64,000 bases of DNA from Helicobacter_D sp964464895 (GCA_964464895.1 CAYXGY010000008.1:15416-79415), one strand, 5' to 3'. Shown: positions 27,091 to 35,940, counted from the first letter of the stretch. Notes: generated by a model from the sequence alone, not told the origin. Program-made: numbers and translations.

Positions 27091-27948
27091 CTAAAATAAA
27101 AGTGATTTTTTAGATGCATCTTCATATTGTTTATAAATTTCTTTAAATATTTTTTGATTCTGTAAATAATATTCTACTCTATTATTTTCCAAGGCATAAT
27201 GATATAAAGCACAACTTCTTGCTTGACAATTAATAGATTTTTTATGGTTAAATTCTACATCAGTGAATATATTAAAGTTTAAAAGTTTTTGTATTTCTTG
27301 CACATCAAAATTTTCTTGTAATGCCTTAAAGTAAATATAATCATAAAACAATGTTTTAATTTCTTGACCATTTATTTCTATATTTAAATCAAAATGATTA
27401 TTTTGATAGACAAATTCATAAAGATTTACTTTATCTTTATATTTTTTTAAAAAAGCAGATATAAATTGCTTACAATCCTTTGGAGAAAATCCTACATTAT
27501 AGAAATCAAAATAAATTATATCGTTTCTTTTGCACTCAACACTACTTTCATTACAATGATAAACACTGCCACCCATTACAAAATCCTCAATATCAAATTC
27601 AACCCCATTTAATATCTTAATTTGTCCCATTAAATCATCAAAATCAAGAAAGAAATCTTGTGTACATTTAAATCTTTTAGAAGATTGGAATACAACTTCC
27701 AAAGCATAATTATCGAGTTTTAAATTGAATGCACTAAGCTTTTTTCCAAATTCATTAACACTCTTAGTAGAAACCTCAAGTATAAGATAGTCAGGATAGT
27801 CTTTAATTTCTCCAATTCGTTTATGCATATTTGCAACATTTTTCTTTTTTTGACTTTCAGAAAAACCAGAATTGAAATCAAATGTAATATAATTACTGAA
27901 AACACCTTTTTGTGTCGCAATAAAATACATTCTTTCTGCTTGTTTCAC
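27091..27948 (-). CDS. NADAR-domain antitoxin of a DarT1-type system
   Basis: Likely ADP-ribosyl-guanosine hydrolase that reverses damage by the adjacent toxin. Sequence elements recalled from DarT1-associated NADAR antitoxins appear in order: FNSGFSESQKKKNV (residues 25-38), LILEVSTKSVNEFGKKLSAF (55-74), VVFQSSKRF, then FYDYIYFKAL (201-210) and FTDVEFNHKKSINCQARS (228-245). The section 110-195 is divergent. Start is GTG with AAAGGAG seven bases ahead. It begins 14 bp after the toxin gene, the toxin-first order of DarTG operons. It is AT-richer than neighbouring core genes, suggesting transfer. The family call is from memory of motifs, not from a search. Confidence 0.72.
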   Translation of the reverse strand: MKQAERMYFIATQKGVFSNYITFDFNSGFSESQKKKNVANMHKRIGEIKDYPDYLILEVSTKSVNEFGKKLSAFNLKLDNYALEVVFQSSKRFKCTQDFFLDFDDLMGQIKILNGVEFDIEDFVMGGSVYHCNESSVECKRNDIIYFDFYNVGFSPKDCKQFISAFLKKYKDKVNLYEFVYQNNHFDLNIEINGQEIKTLFYDYIYFKALQENFDVQEIQKLLNFNIFTDVEFNHKKSINCQARSCALYHYALENNRVEYYLQNQKIFKEIYKQYEDASKKSLLF

Positions 27949-27962
27949 AATAAACTCCTTTA

Positions 27963-28862
27963 TTAAATTGTGTAAGGATAATATCTCACAAAATATTGAG
28001 GTGATACTTTAGATGACCATAAAATTTCAGCCTGAATATCCGTTGTTTCATTAATTTTATGTTGAAATCTATTAAAATGTCTATCACTATAAGAAGTATG
28101 ATACCTAACAGATTCTTCAAACATAGCTTCAAAATCCTGAATACTACTTCTTTTTTTACACCCTGAAGTTGCTGCATTAGTTTGACAATATACTCTTTTA
28201 TTATTCTCTTTCCACAGCATTGAGGCATCAATTTCAATCAAAAAAGGATTTTTAATCTTTTGCTGTTTAATGAAAGATTTTAGTAAAAAAATATTCGGTT
28301 TTGTAACAGACAATGAAATATAATTTAACTGCCCATCAAGCCTTTTATTATCATTATAGCAATAATTGAACCCAGAATTATTTAATGCTTCTACCGATAA
28401 TAAACCATTTATTAAAATATTATTTAAATTTTTCTTATCAGTAAAATGAATCAATGTTGTAATATTCCTTTTTTCTAAAAATATTTTGATTTTTTCTTGT
28501 TCTGAATTTAATTCTATGTATTTATTTACATTGTCTAAATCATTAATTTTAGACTCTTTTTTATTTTTAGATAATGAATCTTCAATTTCATCTAAAGCAG
28601 CTTCTAAATCATCATTAAATTTTTCAAAAGCATTATTCATATCTTTGAAAACTTTAAAAGCATTCTTGACAATACTCTTTTGAGGTTCTTCATTCTTAAT
28701 TTTTTTACTCTTAGGCAGTGAAGCTTCAATTTCTAGTAATTCATCTGAAAGGACATCATTTAATTTTTCAGTTTCAGAAGTGTTTTTAGTATATTCCTTA
28801 CGGTTGATGATACCGACTAAAATAATACAAAACACAAAAAACAAAATAACTTCTAAACACAA
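27963..28862 (-). CDS. darT: DarT-type DNA ADP-ribosyltransferase toxin with N-terminal membrane segment
   Basis: The C-terminal ~170 residues fit the DarT fold: ITTLIHFTDKKNLNNILING (134-153) for NAD binding, YNDNKRLDG (169-177), ISLSVTKPN, IDASMLW, CQTNAATS, FEAMF, and DIQAEILW with the probable catalytic Glu279. DarT toxins modify single-stranded DNA bases and stop phage or host replication. Unlike the usual ~200-residue form, this one has a hydrophobic N-terminus (about residues 4-19) and a charged Lys/Glu linker to residue ~125, predicting membrane tethering. The start is TTG at 28862, right after an in-frame TAG, with AGGGG close by; later TTG or GTG starts would keep most of the hydrophobic part. 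Confidence 0.7.
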   Translation of the reverse strand: MCLEVILFFVFCIILVGIINRKEYTKNTSETEKLNDVLSDELLEIEASLPKSKKIKNEEPQKSIVKNAFKVFKDMNNAFEKFNDDLEAALDEIEDSLSKNKKESKINDLDNVNKYIELNSEQEKIKIFLEKRNITTLIHFTDKKNLNNILINGLLSVEALNNSGFNYCYNDNKRLDGQLNYISLSVTKPNIFLLKSFIKQQKIKNPFLIEIDASMLWKENNKRVYCQTNAATSGCKKRSSIQDFEAMFEESVRYHTSYSDRHFNRFQHKINETTDIQAEILWSSKVSPQYFVRYYPYTI

Positions 28863-28933
28863 AAACCCCTACAACTTATAATTAATTCTAAAAATAAATC
28901 AAAATTTTTTATTGTTACTATCCTACTAATTTT

Positions 28934-28947
28934 ATTCTTTAAAGAAT
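28934..28947. promoter_or_regulatory. 14-bp palindrome in the darT / XRE divergent promoter region
   Basis: ATTCTTTAAAGAAT is a perfect palindrome midway in the 126-bp gap between the divergent toxin and regulator genes. It is a natural candidate operator for the XRE protein; this is inference from position and symmetry. Confidence 0.45.
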
Positions 28948-28988
28948 CTAAACTTATAAAAATATAAAGTGTTATAAGGCTAGGTTTT

Positions 28989-29225
28989 ATGCAACAAAGT
29001 ATAGAAGAAAAACACCGACAGATAGGCAAAAATGTAGCAAAAATTCGTAAAGAAAAAGGCATATCCCAGCTTGAACTTTCTTTGCGACTTGGACACAAAA
29101 GTGTAAGCATTGTCGCAAGTGCGGAGAGATTTTATAGAGGGGCGCATTTCAATATTGAACATCTCTTGATGATTGCAGAAATCCTCAATGTAGATATTTG
29201 TGAGTTTTTTAAACCCTCTTTGTAG
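28989..29225 (+). CDS. XRE-family helix-turn-helix regulator
   Basis: A 78-residue DNA-binding protein made of a single HTH_3 domain: IGKNVAKIRKEKGISQLELS (12-31) with the recognition helix around GHKSVSIVASAERF, then HFNIEHLLMIAEILNVDI. Small XRE proteins with the GHKS...FNIEHL pattern occur widely in Helicobacter and Campylobacter, so linkage to the toxin pair may be functional or accidental. It is transcribed away from darT, with AAGG before the ATG. Confidence 0.85.
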   Translation: MQQSIEEKHRQIGKNVAKIRKEKGISQLELSLRLGHKSVSIVASAERFYRGAHFNIEHLLMIAEILNVDICEFFKPSL

Positions 29226-29323
29226 AATCAAAAGTGAGACTTATTTAGTTTGCTACACTTTCCACTTCGCAAGGACTTGAGAAAGTTATTGACGCGGTAG
29301 AATCCATAGGTTAATTTATCAAG

Positions 29324-30547
29324 CTACTTTACAAGCAGGGCATTACGAATCGCCTGCGCGCACACCCACGCACTAGAAAACGCAAAGGCAAGATTATAGC
29401 CTCCTCTATCCCCTACGACATCTAGCATTTCCCCGATAATATAAAGATTCTTATGCTTTTGGGATTCCATAGTTTTAGGATTAATTTCCTTGCCACTTAC
29501 GCCCCCTCCGCTGACTTCTGCATTATCAAAGCCTTTAGGTATCGGGTTTTTAAATTCAAAATTTTTCAGCCTAAAGACACATTGTTTAAGCTCTCTAGTG
29601 TTTTTAAGATTCCAAGTGAAACTTTGTGCAAAGGCTTTGGCGATTTTAGGGTGCAAAAATCCGCTCAAAAGTGTAATGGGATTCCGATTTGGATACAATT
29701 TGACGAGATTTGCTAGTTGGTTTTCCAACGCCCTCTCCTCCAAAAAGGGTAAAAAGTCTAAAACAACTTTCAAATCCTGCTCCAATCGGACATCAGTTGA
29801 AATATCCAATACCCCAAAACCAGAGATACCCTCATTAGTAAAAAGCAAATCTCCCAACACAGATTTAAGGATTCTGTTGCTCTTTTTAAGCGTTAATTTT
29901 GCCTTGATTTTGACACCGCTTAGAGAAGAAATAAATTGGGATTCCACAATCAAAGGCACTAAAGCAGGATAAGTTTGGACAATCTCTAACCCCAATCCCT
30001 TTGCCAACTGCAATCCTTTATCACTTCCCCCAAGCTTAGGTGCTGCCTCACTCCCACACGCAAGAACCACACAAGGATAAATTCTCTCCCCTTGATTGCT
30101 TTGCAGCAAAAAGCTCTCTTGTGTCTTGTGTAATTCTGAAATTTCGGTTTCCAAACACATTTCAAAACTTTCAGAACCTCTCAAAAAATCAGTGAAAATC
30201 TCTAATACCGACTTTGCCGAATTGCTAAGCGGATACACTCTGCCATCTTCTTGAATCTCTAATGCGATTCCAAGTCTTTGGCAAGTTTTCAAAAATGCTT
30301 TGAAATCAAAACTTTGCAAAATACTTTGGATTGATTTAGAATCAAAACTTGAGGTTTGATAATGACAAATGTTAAGGTTTTGATTATGGATATTACAACG
30401 TCCATTTCCTGTTGAGAGAAGCTTTTTGCCTAGATTCTTGTTCTTTTCAAAAAGCACAACAGGAATCCCAAAAGATAGAAGTATCGTAGCACAAAAGATT
30501 CCGCTCGCCCCCGCACCGATAATTGCAACCTTTGGAATCTTTTGCAA
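29324..30547 (-). CDS. HI0933/BaiN-family flavoprotein (NAD(P)/FAD-dependent oxidoreductase)
   Basis: FAD-binding protein of unknown substrate. The N-terminal Rossmann motif is VAIIGAGASGIFCA (7-20) followed by LGKKLLSTGNGRCNI (about 40-54), the distinctive YhiN/HI0933 motif. The C-terminus has VSGGGVSGKEINPKTMES and IIGEMLDVVGDRGGYNLAFAFSSAW, also typical. At 407 residues it is normal. The gene starts 16 bp after accA, on the same strand, and may be cotranscribed with the fatty acid genes, though no link in function is known. Confidence 0.9.
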   Translation of the reverse strand: MQKIPKVAIIGAGASGIFCATILLSFGIPVVLFEKNKNLGKKLLSTGNGRCNIHNQNLNICHYQTSSFDSKSIQSILQSFDFKAFLKTCQRLGIALEIQEDGRVYPLSNSAKSVLEIFTDFLRGSESFEMCLETEISELHKTQESFLLQSNQGERIYPCVVLACGSEAAPKLGGSDKGLQLAKGLGLEIVQTYPALVPLIVESQFISSLSGVKIKAKLTLKKSNRILKSVLGDLLFTNEGISGFGVLDISTDVRLEQDLKVVLDFLPFLEERALENQLANLVKLYPNRNPITLLSGFLHPKIAKAFAQSFTWNLKNTRELKQCVFRLKNFEFKNPIPKGFDNAEVSGGGVSGKEINPKTMESQKHKNLYIIGEMLDVVGDRGGYNLAFAFSSAWVCAQAIRNALLVK

Positions 30548-30562
30548 ATTCTTACCTACAAA

Positions 30563-31489
30563 TTATTGAAAGCTCCCATAAGCCATTAGTTTGCGGTAAC
30601 GATTCTGCAAATAATCAGAATCTGACTGAATTTCTTTCAAAGAAGTTAAAAAATAATCTTTGATTGCTTGTGCCGCGCCCTCTTTATCTCTATGTGCGCC
30701 GATTTGTGGTTCTTGGATAATAGCATCAATCAGATGCGATTCTTTTAAAGATTCAGGAGTAATCTTAAGTGCTTGGGTGGCACTTTCAATCTTGCTTGGG
30801 TCATTCCACAGAATCGCCGCGCAACCCTCTGGAGAAATCACACTAAAGACAGAATACTGCATCATCGCAAGCCTATCTGCCACCCCAATGGCAAGCGCAC
30901 CCCCACTGCCACCCTCGCCTATGACGATAGAAATCGTTGGCACTTTTAACTTGCTAAACTCTTGCAAATTTTTCGCAATCGCTTCACTCTGCCCTCGTTC
31001 CTCCGCACCAATCCCCGGATAAGCCCCGGGAGTATCTACAAACATCAAAAGCGGGATTCTAAATTTCTCCGCCATTTTCGCCACACGCAACGCCTTGCGA
31101 TAACCCTCTGGATTGGGCATACCAAAATTTCTTTGGAGTTTGTTTTTTGTGCCGCGTCCCTTTTCCTCGCCAATTATCATCACTTTTTGTTCATCAATCT
31201 TGCCCAAAAAGCAAACAATTGCATTATCATCACGAAAATGCCTATCCCCGTGAATCTCTAGCGGCTCTTTTAAAAGTAATGCAATATAATCCATTGCGTA
31301 AGGTCTATCGGGGTGGCGCGCCAATTGGAGTTTCTGATAATCGGAAAGGTTAGAATAAACCTTTGCTACTTCTTTATCCAAGTCTTTTTGCAGAATCACA
31401 ATTGCAGGCGTATCATTTTTTAATTGTGCAGTTGCAATATTTTCTTGAATTGTTTTAATTTTTATTTCAAAGTCTAAATAAGTTGCCAC
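30563..31489 (-). CDS. accA: acetyl-CoA carboxylase carboxyltransferase, alpha subunit
   Basis: Works with AccD to move the carboxyl group from biotin to acetyl-CoA, the first committed fatty-acid step. Crotonase-like motifs: ARHPDRPYAMDYI, IGEEKGRGTKNKLQRNFGM (about 105-123), FVDTPGAYPGIGAEERGQSEA (split here across 150-170), IGEGGSGGALAIG and YSVFSVISPEGCAAILW. At 308 residues it is standard. It directly follows fabF by 3 bp, part of the fabG-acpP-fabF-accA run. Confidence 0.97.
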   Translation of the reverse strand: MATYLDFEIKIKTIQENIATAQLKNDTPAIVILQKDLDKEVAKVYSNLSDYQKLQLARHPDRPYAMDYIALLLKEPLEIHGDRHFRDDNAIVCFLGKIDEQKVMIIGEEKGRGTKNKLQRNFGMPNPEGYRKALRVAKMAEKFRIPLLMFVDTPGAYPGIGAEERGQSEAIAKNLQEFSKLKVPTISIVIGEGGSGGALAIGVADRLAMMQYSVFSVISPEGCAAILWNDPSKIESATQALKITPESLKESHLIDAIIQEPQIGAHRDKEGAAQAIKDYFLTSLKEIQSDSDYLQNRYRKLMAYGSFQ

Positions 31490-31492
31490 GAT

Positions 31493-32728
31493 TTATACTC
31501 GTTTAAAAATCACAACCCCATTAGTTCCACCAAAACCAAAAGAATTGCTCATAATTGCGTTAATCTTTGCTTCTCTTGCGCTATTTGGGATATAATCCAA
31601 ATCACAATCTGGGTCTTTTTGGATTTGATTAATGGTTGGAGGCAAGATTCCCTTTTGCATTGCCATAATAGAAATTACCGCTTCTAAACCACCTGCAGCA
31701 CCTAAGCAATGCCCAATTTGCCCCTTAGTAGAGCTCACCGGTGGCACTGCACCATTAAAGACTTTTTTGAGTGCCAAAGTTTCATAATAATCATTATATT
31801 TTGTGCTTGTTCCGTGTGCATTCACATAGTCAATTGGAATCCCCGCCATTTGAAGTGCCATTTTCATCGCACGATAAGCCCCCTCACCTTCGGGTGCTGG
31901 TGTTGTGATATGATTCGCATCTCCACTCTCACCAAATCCTACGAGTTCTGCATAAATTTTTGCCCCTCTTGCTTTTGCAACTTCATATTCCTCAAGCACT
32001 AATGCCGCTGCACCCTCTCCCATTACAAACCCATTGCGCTCATTATCAAAGGGGCGACTTGCGAGCTCTGGGGCATCATTTCTATCCGATAAGGCTTTCA
32101 TTGCAGCAAATCCACCGATTCCAACACCACAAATTGCAGATTCTGCTGCGACAACTAACATTCTATCGGTACAATTTAGCATAATCGTTTTGCCTGCCTC
32201 ACTGATTCCGTGTGTGCCAGCCGCACACGCAGTAACGCTTGCAAGATTTGGTCCTTTGAGTGAGAAATCAATAGAAATAAACCCTCCGAGCATATTCACA
32301 AGTGCTGATGGAATAAAAAAGGGCGAAATGCGTTTAGGACCGCGTTCAAAATTAATAATAGAATTTTTTTCAATATTTCCTAACCCACCAATTCCAGAAG
32401 CAGAGCTCATTCCAAATCTCTCTGCATTAATATCGTCTAACAATCTACCATCACTTCCTAACAATCCGCAATCTTCCATCGCTTCTTTTGCGGCTTTAAT
32501 TCCTAGCTGAATAAAGCGGTCTGCCTTTTTGACTTCTTTTGCGTCCATTACGGAAGTTGGGTCAAAATCTGTAATTTCCGCAGCAATCTTTACAGGAAAT
32601 TCCGAGACATCAAAAGAGGAGATTGTTTTAACTCCACATCTTCCATCTACAATAGCTTTAAAAGAATCTTCTCTATTTAACCCGAGAGCATTAATCATTC
32701 CTATCCCGGTAACTACTACGCGTCTCAT
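31493..32728 (-). CDS. fabF: beta-ketoacyl-ACP synthase II
   Basis: Condensing enzyme that elongates acyl-ACP with malonyl-ACP. The catalytic Cys is in VTACAAGTHG (about residue 167), the first catalytic His in NAHGTSTKYND (about 305) and the second in IGHCLGAAGGLE (about 342). The N-terminus VVVTGIGMINALG is canonical. At 411 residues it is typical. It lies 77 bp after acpP on the same strand. Confidence 0.97.
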   Translation of the reverse strand: MRRVVVTGIGMINALGLNREDSFKAIVDGRCGVKTISSFDVSEFPVKIAAEITDFDPTSVMDAKEVKKADRFIQLGIKAAKEAMEDCGLLGSDGRLLDDINAERFGMSSASGIGGLGNIEKNSIINFERGPKRISPFFIPSALVNMLGGFISIDFSLKGPNLASVTACAAGTHGISEAGKTIMLNCTDRMLVVAAESAICGVGIGGFAAMKALSDRNDAPELASRPFDNERNGFVMGEGAAALVLEEYEVAKARGAKIYAELVGFGESGDANHITTPAPEGEGAYRAMKMALQMAGIPIDYVNAHGTSTKYNDYYETLALKKVFNGAVPPVSSTKGQIGHCLGAAGGLEAVISIMAMQKGILPPTINQIQKDPDCDLDYIPNSAREAKINAIMSNSFGFGGTNGVVIFKRV

Positions 32729-32805
32729 ATTTCTCCTTCTTTATAGCTTCATCAAAGGTGCGCCTAAAGCACACCTAAAACTTTTGTTGCTTGCTTTGCT
32801 TGAAA

Positions 32806-33039
32806 TTAAGCTTTTGCTTTTTCAATATATGCTACTACATCACCCACAGTTTGGATTTTTTCTGCTTCCTCATCAGGAATTTCAATCTCAAATTTTTCTT
32901 CTAACGCCATTACAAGCTCTACTACATCTAAAGAATCTGCACCCAAATCATCTACGAATTTGGATTCTGGCTTCACCTCGCCCTCATTCACATTAAGCTG
33001 TTCAACTACGACTGCCTTTACATCATCAAACATTGCCAT
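32806..33039 (-). CDS. acpP: acyl carrier protein
   Basis: Carries growing acyl chains on a phosphopantetheine arm attached to Ser in GADSLDVVEL (about residue 38). The frame opens further upstream (33063), but AAGGAGATAAGA directly before the ATG at 33039 fixes the start and gives the normal 77 residues. The protein is acidic as expected. It sits between fabG and fabF. Confidence 0.97.
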   Translation of the reverse strand: MAMFDDVKAVVVEQLNVNEGEVKPESKFVDDLGADSLDVVELVMALEEKFEIEIPDEEAEKIQTVGDVVAYIEKAKA

Positions 33040-33107
33040 TCTTATCTCCTTAAAAAATTTCAATAAATTAGTATTGTAGCTAAGTTTTTCTTAAAAAACT
33101 TCTTAAG

Positions 33108-33851
33108 TTACATATATAGTCCGCCATTGACTTTTAATACCTCTCCTGTGATGTAATTTGCACTATTTGAAAGCAAAAATGCAACCGCTCCTGCCACTTC
33201 TTCGCCTTTTCCAAATCGTCCTAAGGGAATATTTTGTGCATAGGCTTGTTTAATCTCTTCTTTTAATACTTTGGTCATATCGCTTTCAATAAAGCCGGGT
33301 GTAATACAATTAAAGCGGATTCCTTTGCTACCGCCCTCTTTTGCAAACGACTTCGTCATCGCAATCATTCCCCCTTTGCTCGCGGCATAATTGCATTGTC
33401 CCACATTCCCAATTTCTCCGATGATTGAAGCAATATTCACGACTGCCCCATAACCTTGCTTGCGCATAATCTTTAATGCTTCTTTACAGCCAATAAAGCT
33501 TGAAGTAAGGTTTGCCTCCAAGACAGAAGTAAAATCCTCTACTTTCATTCGCATAGAGAGTTTATCATTTGTGATTCCTGCATTATTGACTAAAAAGGCT
33601 AACTCCCCATCACTTTCAAGAATTGCATTCATTCCTGCGAGGAAATTTTCTTCATTGGTGGCGTCAAAACAGACAACTGCTGCTTCTCCACCCTCTTTTT
33701 GAATCTCTTCTTTGAGCGTATCGGCAAGCTCGGGCTTAGAGCGATAATTAATCCACACCTTTAACCCCTCTTTGGCTAATACTTTGGCAATCTCTGCACC
33801 AATACCCTTGCTCGCTCCCGTGATTAAAACATTTTTTCCACAAAATTTCAT
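33108..33851 (-). CDS. fabG: 3-oxoacyl-ACP reductase
   Basis: NADPH-dependent short-chain dehydrogenase reducing beta-ketoacyl-ACP. The nucleotide-binding motif is TGASKGIGAEIAKVLA (11-26), the NAG motif is LVNNAGITND near 88, and the catalytic Ser is followed by the YxxxK site in CNYAASKGG near 152. ITPGFIESDM and the C-terminal ITGEVLKVNGGLYM are typical of FabG. Length of 247 residues is standard. It opens the fabG-acpP-fabF-accA run. Confidence 0.97.
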   Translation of the reverse strand: MKFCGKNVLITGASKGIGAEIAKVLAKEGLKVWINYRSKPELADTLKEEIQKEGGEAAVVCFDATNEENFLAGMNAILESDGELAFLVNNAGITNDKLSMRMKVEDFTSVLEANLTSSFIGCKEALKIMRKQGYGAVVNIASIIGEIGNVGQCNYAASKGGMIAMTKSFAKEGGSKGIRFNCITPGFIESDMTKVLKEEIKQAYAQNIPLGRFGKGEEVAGAVAFLLSNSANYITGEVLKVNGGLYM

Positions 33852-33893
33852 TTTAAATCCTTAAAAATAAAAGGTAAGATATTATACACTATT

Positions 33894-34724
33894 TCAAATG
33901 TTTTTGATTGTGTAAGTCAAAACAACATATTCTATCTTTTCGCTCGGTTTTATTTGGAGCGATTCTAATTCCAAACCCTCAAGATGAAGAGTTTTTAAAT
34001 CCGCTAAATGAATCAATTTCTCTTTCGCGCAAGCCCTAAGTAATGCGCCACGATAATGTTTAGCATAGTGGCTTACCACCTTGCCATTTTTGATAAAATT
34101 TGGCTGATATACGACAAAATGATAAGATTCTAAATGCGGTGGAATCTTATTTAAAAGAAAGCATTTTTGGTAGAATCCTGCACGCAAATCTAAAATCTCC
34201 AAAGAATCTTTGGGATTCTTTGTATTTTGCTTGACTAAATATTCCCAAATCTTATCTGAATTTTTGGCATAAAAACTCCTCGTATCAAATTGCACTGCAC
34301 CCCATTGAAACCCCTCTCCTTGCTTCAAATCATAATAAGGAATCTCATCTTCAGCACGCAAAAGACCTAACAGATTAGAAAATATCAATAAATGCCGATT
34401 CAAATACTCTTGCGCGTCCTTTGGCAAATGCTCAAAGTCTAATGCGCTAAATGCCACGCCGATATAACGCAAGACTGCGGGCAACAAAGGAGATTGCATT
34501 AGATTTTGCGCACAGGCAATTTCATCTAAATGAATATTTTTCACTCCAAAAACTTGTTTGATTTCTGATTCTTTTCCTCTTTGTAATAGCTCTTTATACG
34601 CTTCCAAAACCTCTTTTAATCCAATATTACAGATGAAATTTTGGTAAAAGGGCTGATTCTTTATTCTTTGTGCCTTTTGATGTGTGAGACATTTCTTTTC
34701 ACTAGGAGAAAACAGAATCCACAT
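33894..34724 (-). CDS. yaaA: YaaA family peroxide-stress protein (DUF328)
   Basis: YaaA lowers free iron damage during peroxide stress in E. coli and binds DNA. This protein opens WILFSPSEKK, has the central RHLLIFSNLLGLLRAEDEIPYY-type block (family version SGLYGLLRPLDxIxPY), and ends with VVSHYAKHYRGALLRA, matching family residues VVSxxAKxARG. The open frame starts at TTG 34742, but the ATG at 34724 has AAAAGGA at good spacing; this gives 276 residues. The adjacent gene is divergent with only a short gap. The family is clear; the Helicobacter role is inferred. Confidence 0.82.
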   Translation of the reverse strand: MWILFSPSEKKCLTHQKAQRIKNQPFYQNFICNIGLKEVLEAYKELLQRGKESEIKQVFGVKNIHLDEIACAQNLMQSPLLPAVLRYIGVAFSALDFEHLPKDAQEYLNRHLLIFSNLLGLLRAEDEIPYYDLKQGEGFQWGAVQFDTRSFYAKNSDKIWEYLVKQNTKNPKDSLEILDLRAGFYQKCFLLNKIPPHLESYHFVVYQPNFIKNGKVVSHYAKHYRGALLRACAKEKLIHLADLKTLHLEGLELESLQIKPSEKIEYVVLTYTIKNI

Positions 34725-34873
34725 TTCCATTCCTTTTGGCAAAACTTATAAGGAATCTTAACATATTTTCAGCCCTCAAAACGCATTTAAACAAGTGTAA
34801 AAACTCCACAATTTATTTACAAAGAGAGTTTTTATTGTTACAATTCGCACAAATTTTTAAAAAGAGTTATGGT

Positions 34874-35281
34874 ATGGAATTTGTTGGGGAACAACTGCTT
34901 GTGATTCATCTATTCTTATCTTGCCCCTTGCTTTTACCGCCACTTTGGAATCTCTACTGCCTCCTAACCAAAGAATCCCACACACAAAAACTTCGTTCCC
35001 TAGCTATTACCGCGCCTGCATATTATACGCTCCTTAGTGCTTGTCTCTTTAGTGGGCTTGTGATTTGGGCAATGTTAGGATTTGTGATGACTTTCAAAAT
35101 CCTTGCAATGTTTGGCTTGTGGATTGCGTGCTTCGGACTTGAAATCTTGCGTCATAAGCGTCAAAAACTCACTAAAGTAGAGTCGGATAAATCCAAACGT
35201 GAGGCATTTTTCCGCTTTGCAAAGCTAAAATATTGCTTTGATTTCTGCGTCTTTGCGATTCTACTCTTTTGGGCACTTTAA
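34874..35281 (+). CDS. small membrane protein of unknown function
   Basis: Not recognised. From the ATG at 34874 the protein has 135 residues with about four hydrophobic segments (near residues 8-27, 42-63, 67-86 and 118-134) separated by a Lys-rich loop. The frame is open from 34736, but that N-terminus is not membrane-like and overlaps the divergent yaaA start region, so the later start is preferred. Its stop codon overlaps the start of rsmE (TAATG), which implies translational coupling. Confidence 0.65.
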   Translation: MEFVGEQLLVIHLFLSCPLLLPPLWNLYCLLTKESHTQKLRSLAITAPAYYTLLSACLFSGLVIWAMLGFVMTFKILAMFGLWIACFGLEILRHKRQKLTKVESDKSKREAFFRFAKLKYCFDFCVFAILLFWAL

Positions 35282-35940
35282 TGCAATTTATCTTACACGA
35301 AAATGCGGGAGAAGCGCAAATCACACTCCAAGGTGAAATCTATCATCATCTTTTTCATTCTCGCAGAATGCGCAAACTAGAATCGCTACACCTATGCAAT
35401 GGACGTGATTTTAATCTTTATCTTTATGCCATTACAGAGATTGGCAAAAAAGAGGCAAGACTGACTTTAAAAGCGACACAAACCGCCCACAAGAATCCCC
35501 CAAAGGGACATTTGATTTGGGCAATCATTGAGCCAAAAAGTATTGAAAAAACACTTCCAATGCTAAACGAACTCAATCTTGCCAAGATTACATTTTTTTA
35601 TGCGCAATATTCGCAAAAACAATTTAAGCTAGACTTTCAACGATTCCAAAGAATCCTCAAAGGCTCTTGCGAGCAATGCGGACGTATGATAGGATTAGAA
35701 ATTGAAATTTTATCCAATCTGGATAAAGTGCTACAAAATTACCCAGATTTTGCGGTTTTAGACTTTGGAGGCAAACCCTTAAACCACCCCTTAGAGATTC
35801 CCCTAATGGTTGGCTGTGAGGGAGGATTGAGCCAAGAGGAACGCGAAATCTTGCAAGATAAGCTAATCTTTAGTGCGCCAAAATGCAATGTTTTAAGAAG
35901 TGAAACCGCTGCGCTCTATGCCACAACTTATTTGATTTAA
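35281..35940 (+). CDS. rsmE: 16S rRNA (uracil-1498-N3)-methyltransferase
   Basis: SPOUT-family methyltransferase for U1498 of 16S rRNA. Motifs include YHHLFHSRRMRKLE in the PUA-like start, IEPKSIEKTLPMLNELNL, SCEQCGRM (usual SxEQSxR), the SAM-knot VGCEGGLSQEE and the closing NVLRSETAAL. From the ATG at 35281 it has 219 residues. It begins inside the TAATG overlap with the membrane protein gene. Confidence 0.93.
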   Translation: MQFILHENAGEAQITLQGEIYHHLFHSRRMRKLESLHLCNGRDFNLYLYAITEIGKKEARLTLKATQTAHKNPPKGHLIWAIIEPKSIEKTLPMLNELNLAKITFFYAQYSQKQFKLDFQRFQRILKGSCEQCGRMIGLEIEILSNLDKVLQNYPDFAVLDFGGKPLNHPLEIPLMVGCEGGLSQEEREILQDKLIFSAPKCNVLRSETAALYATTYLI

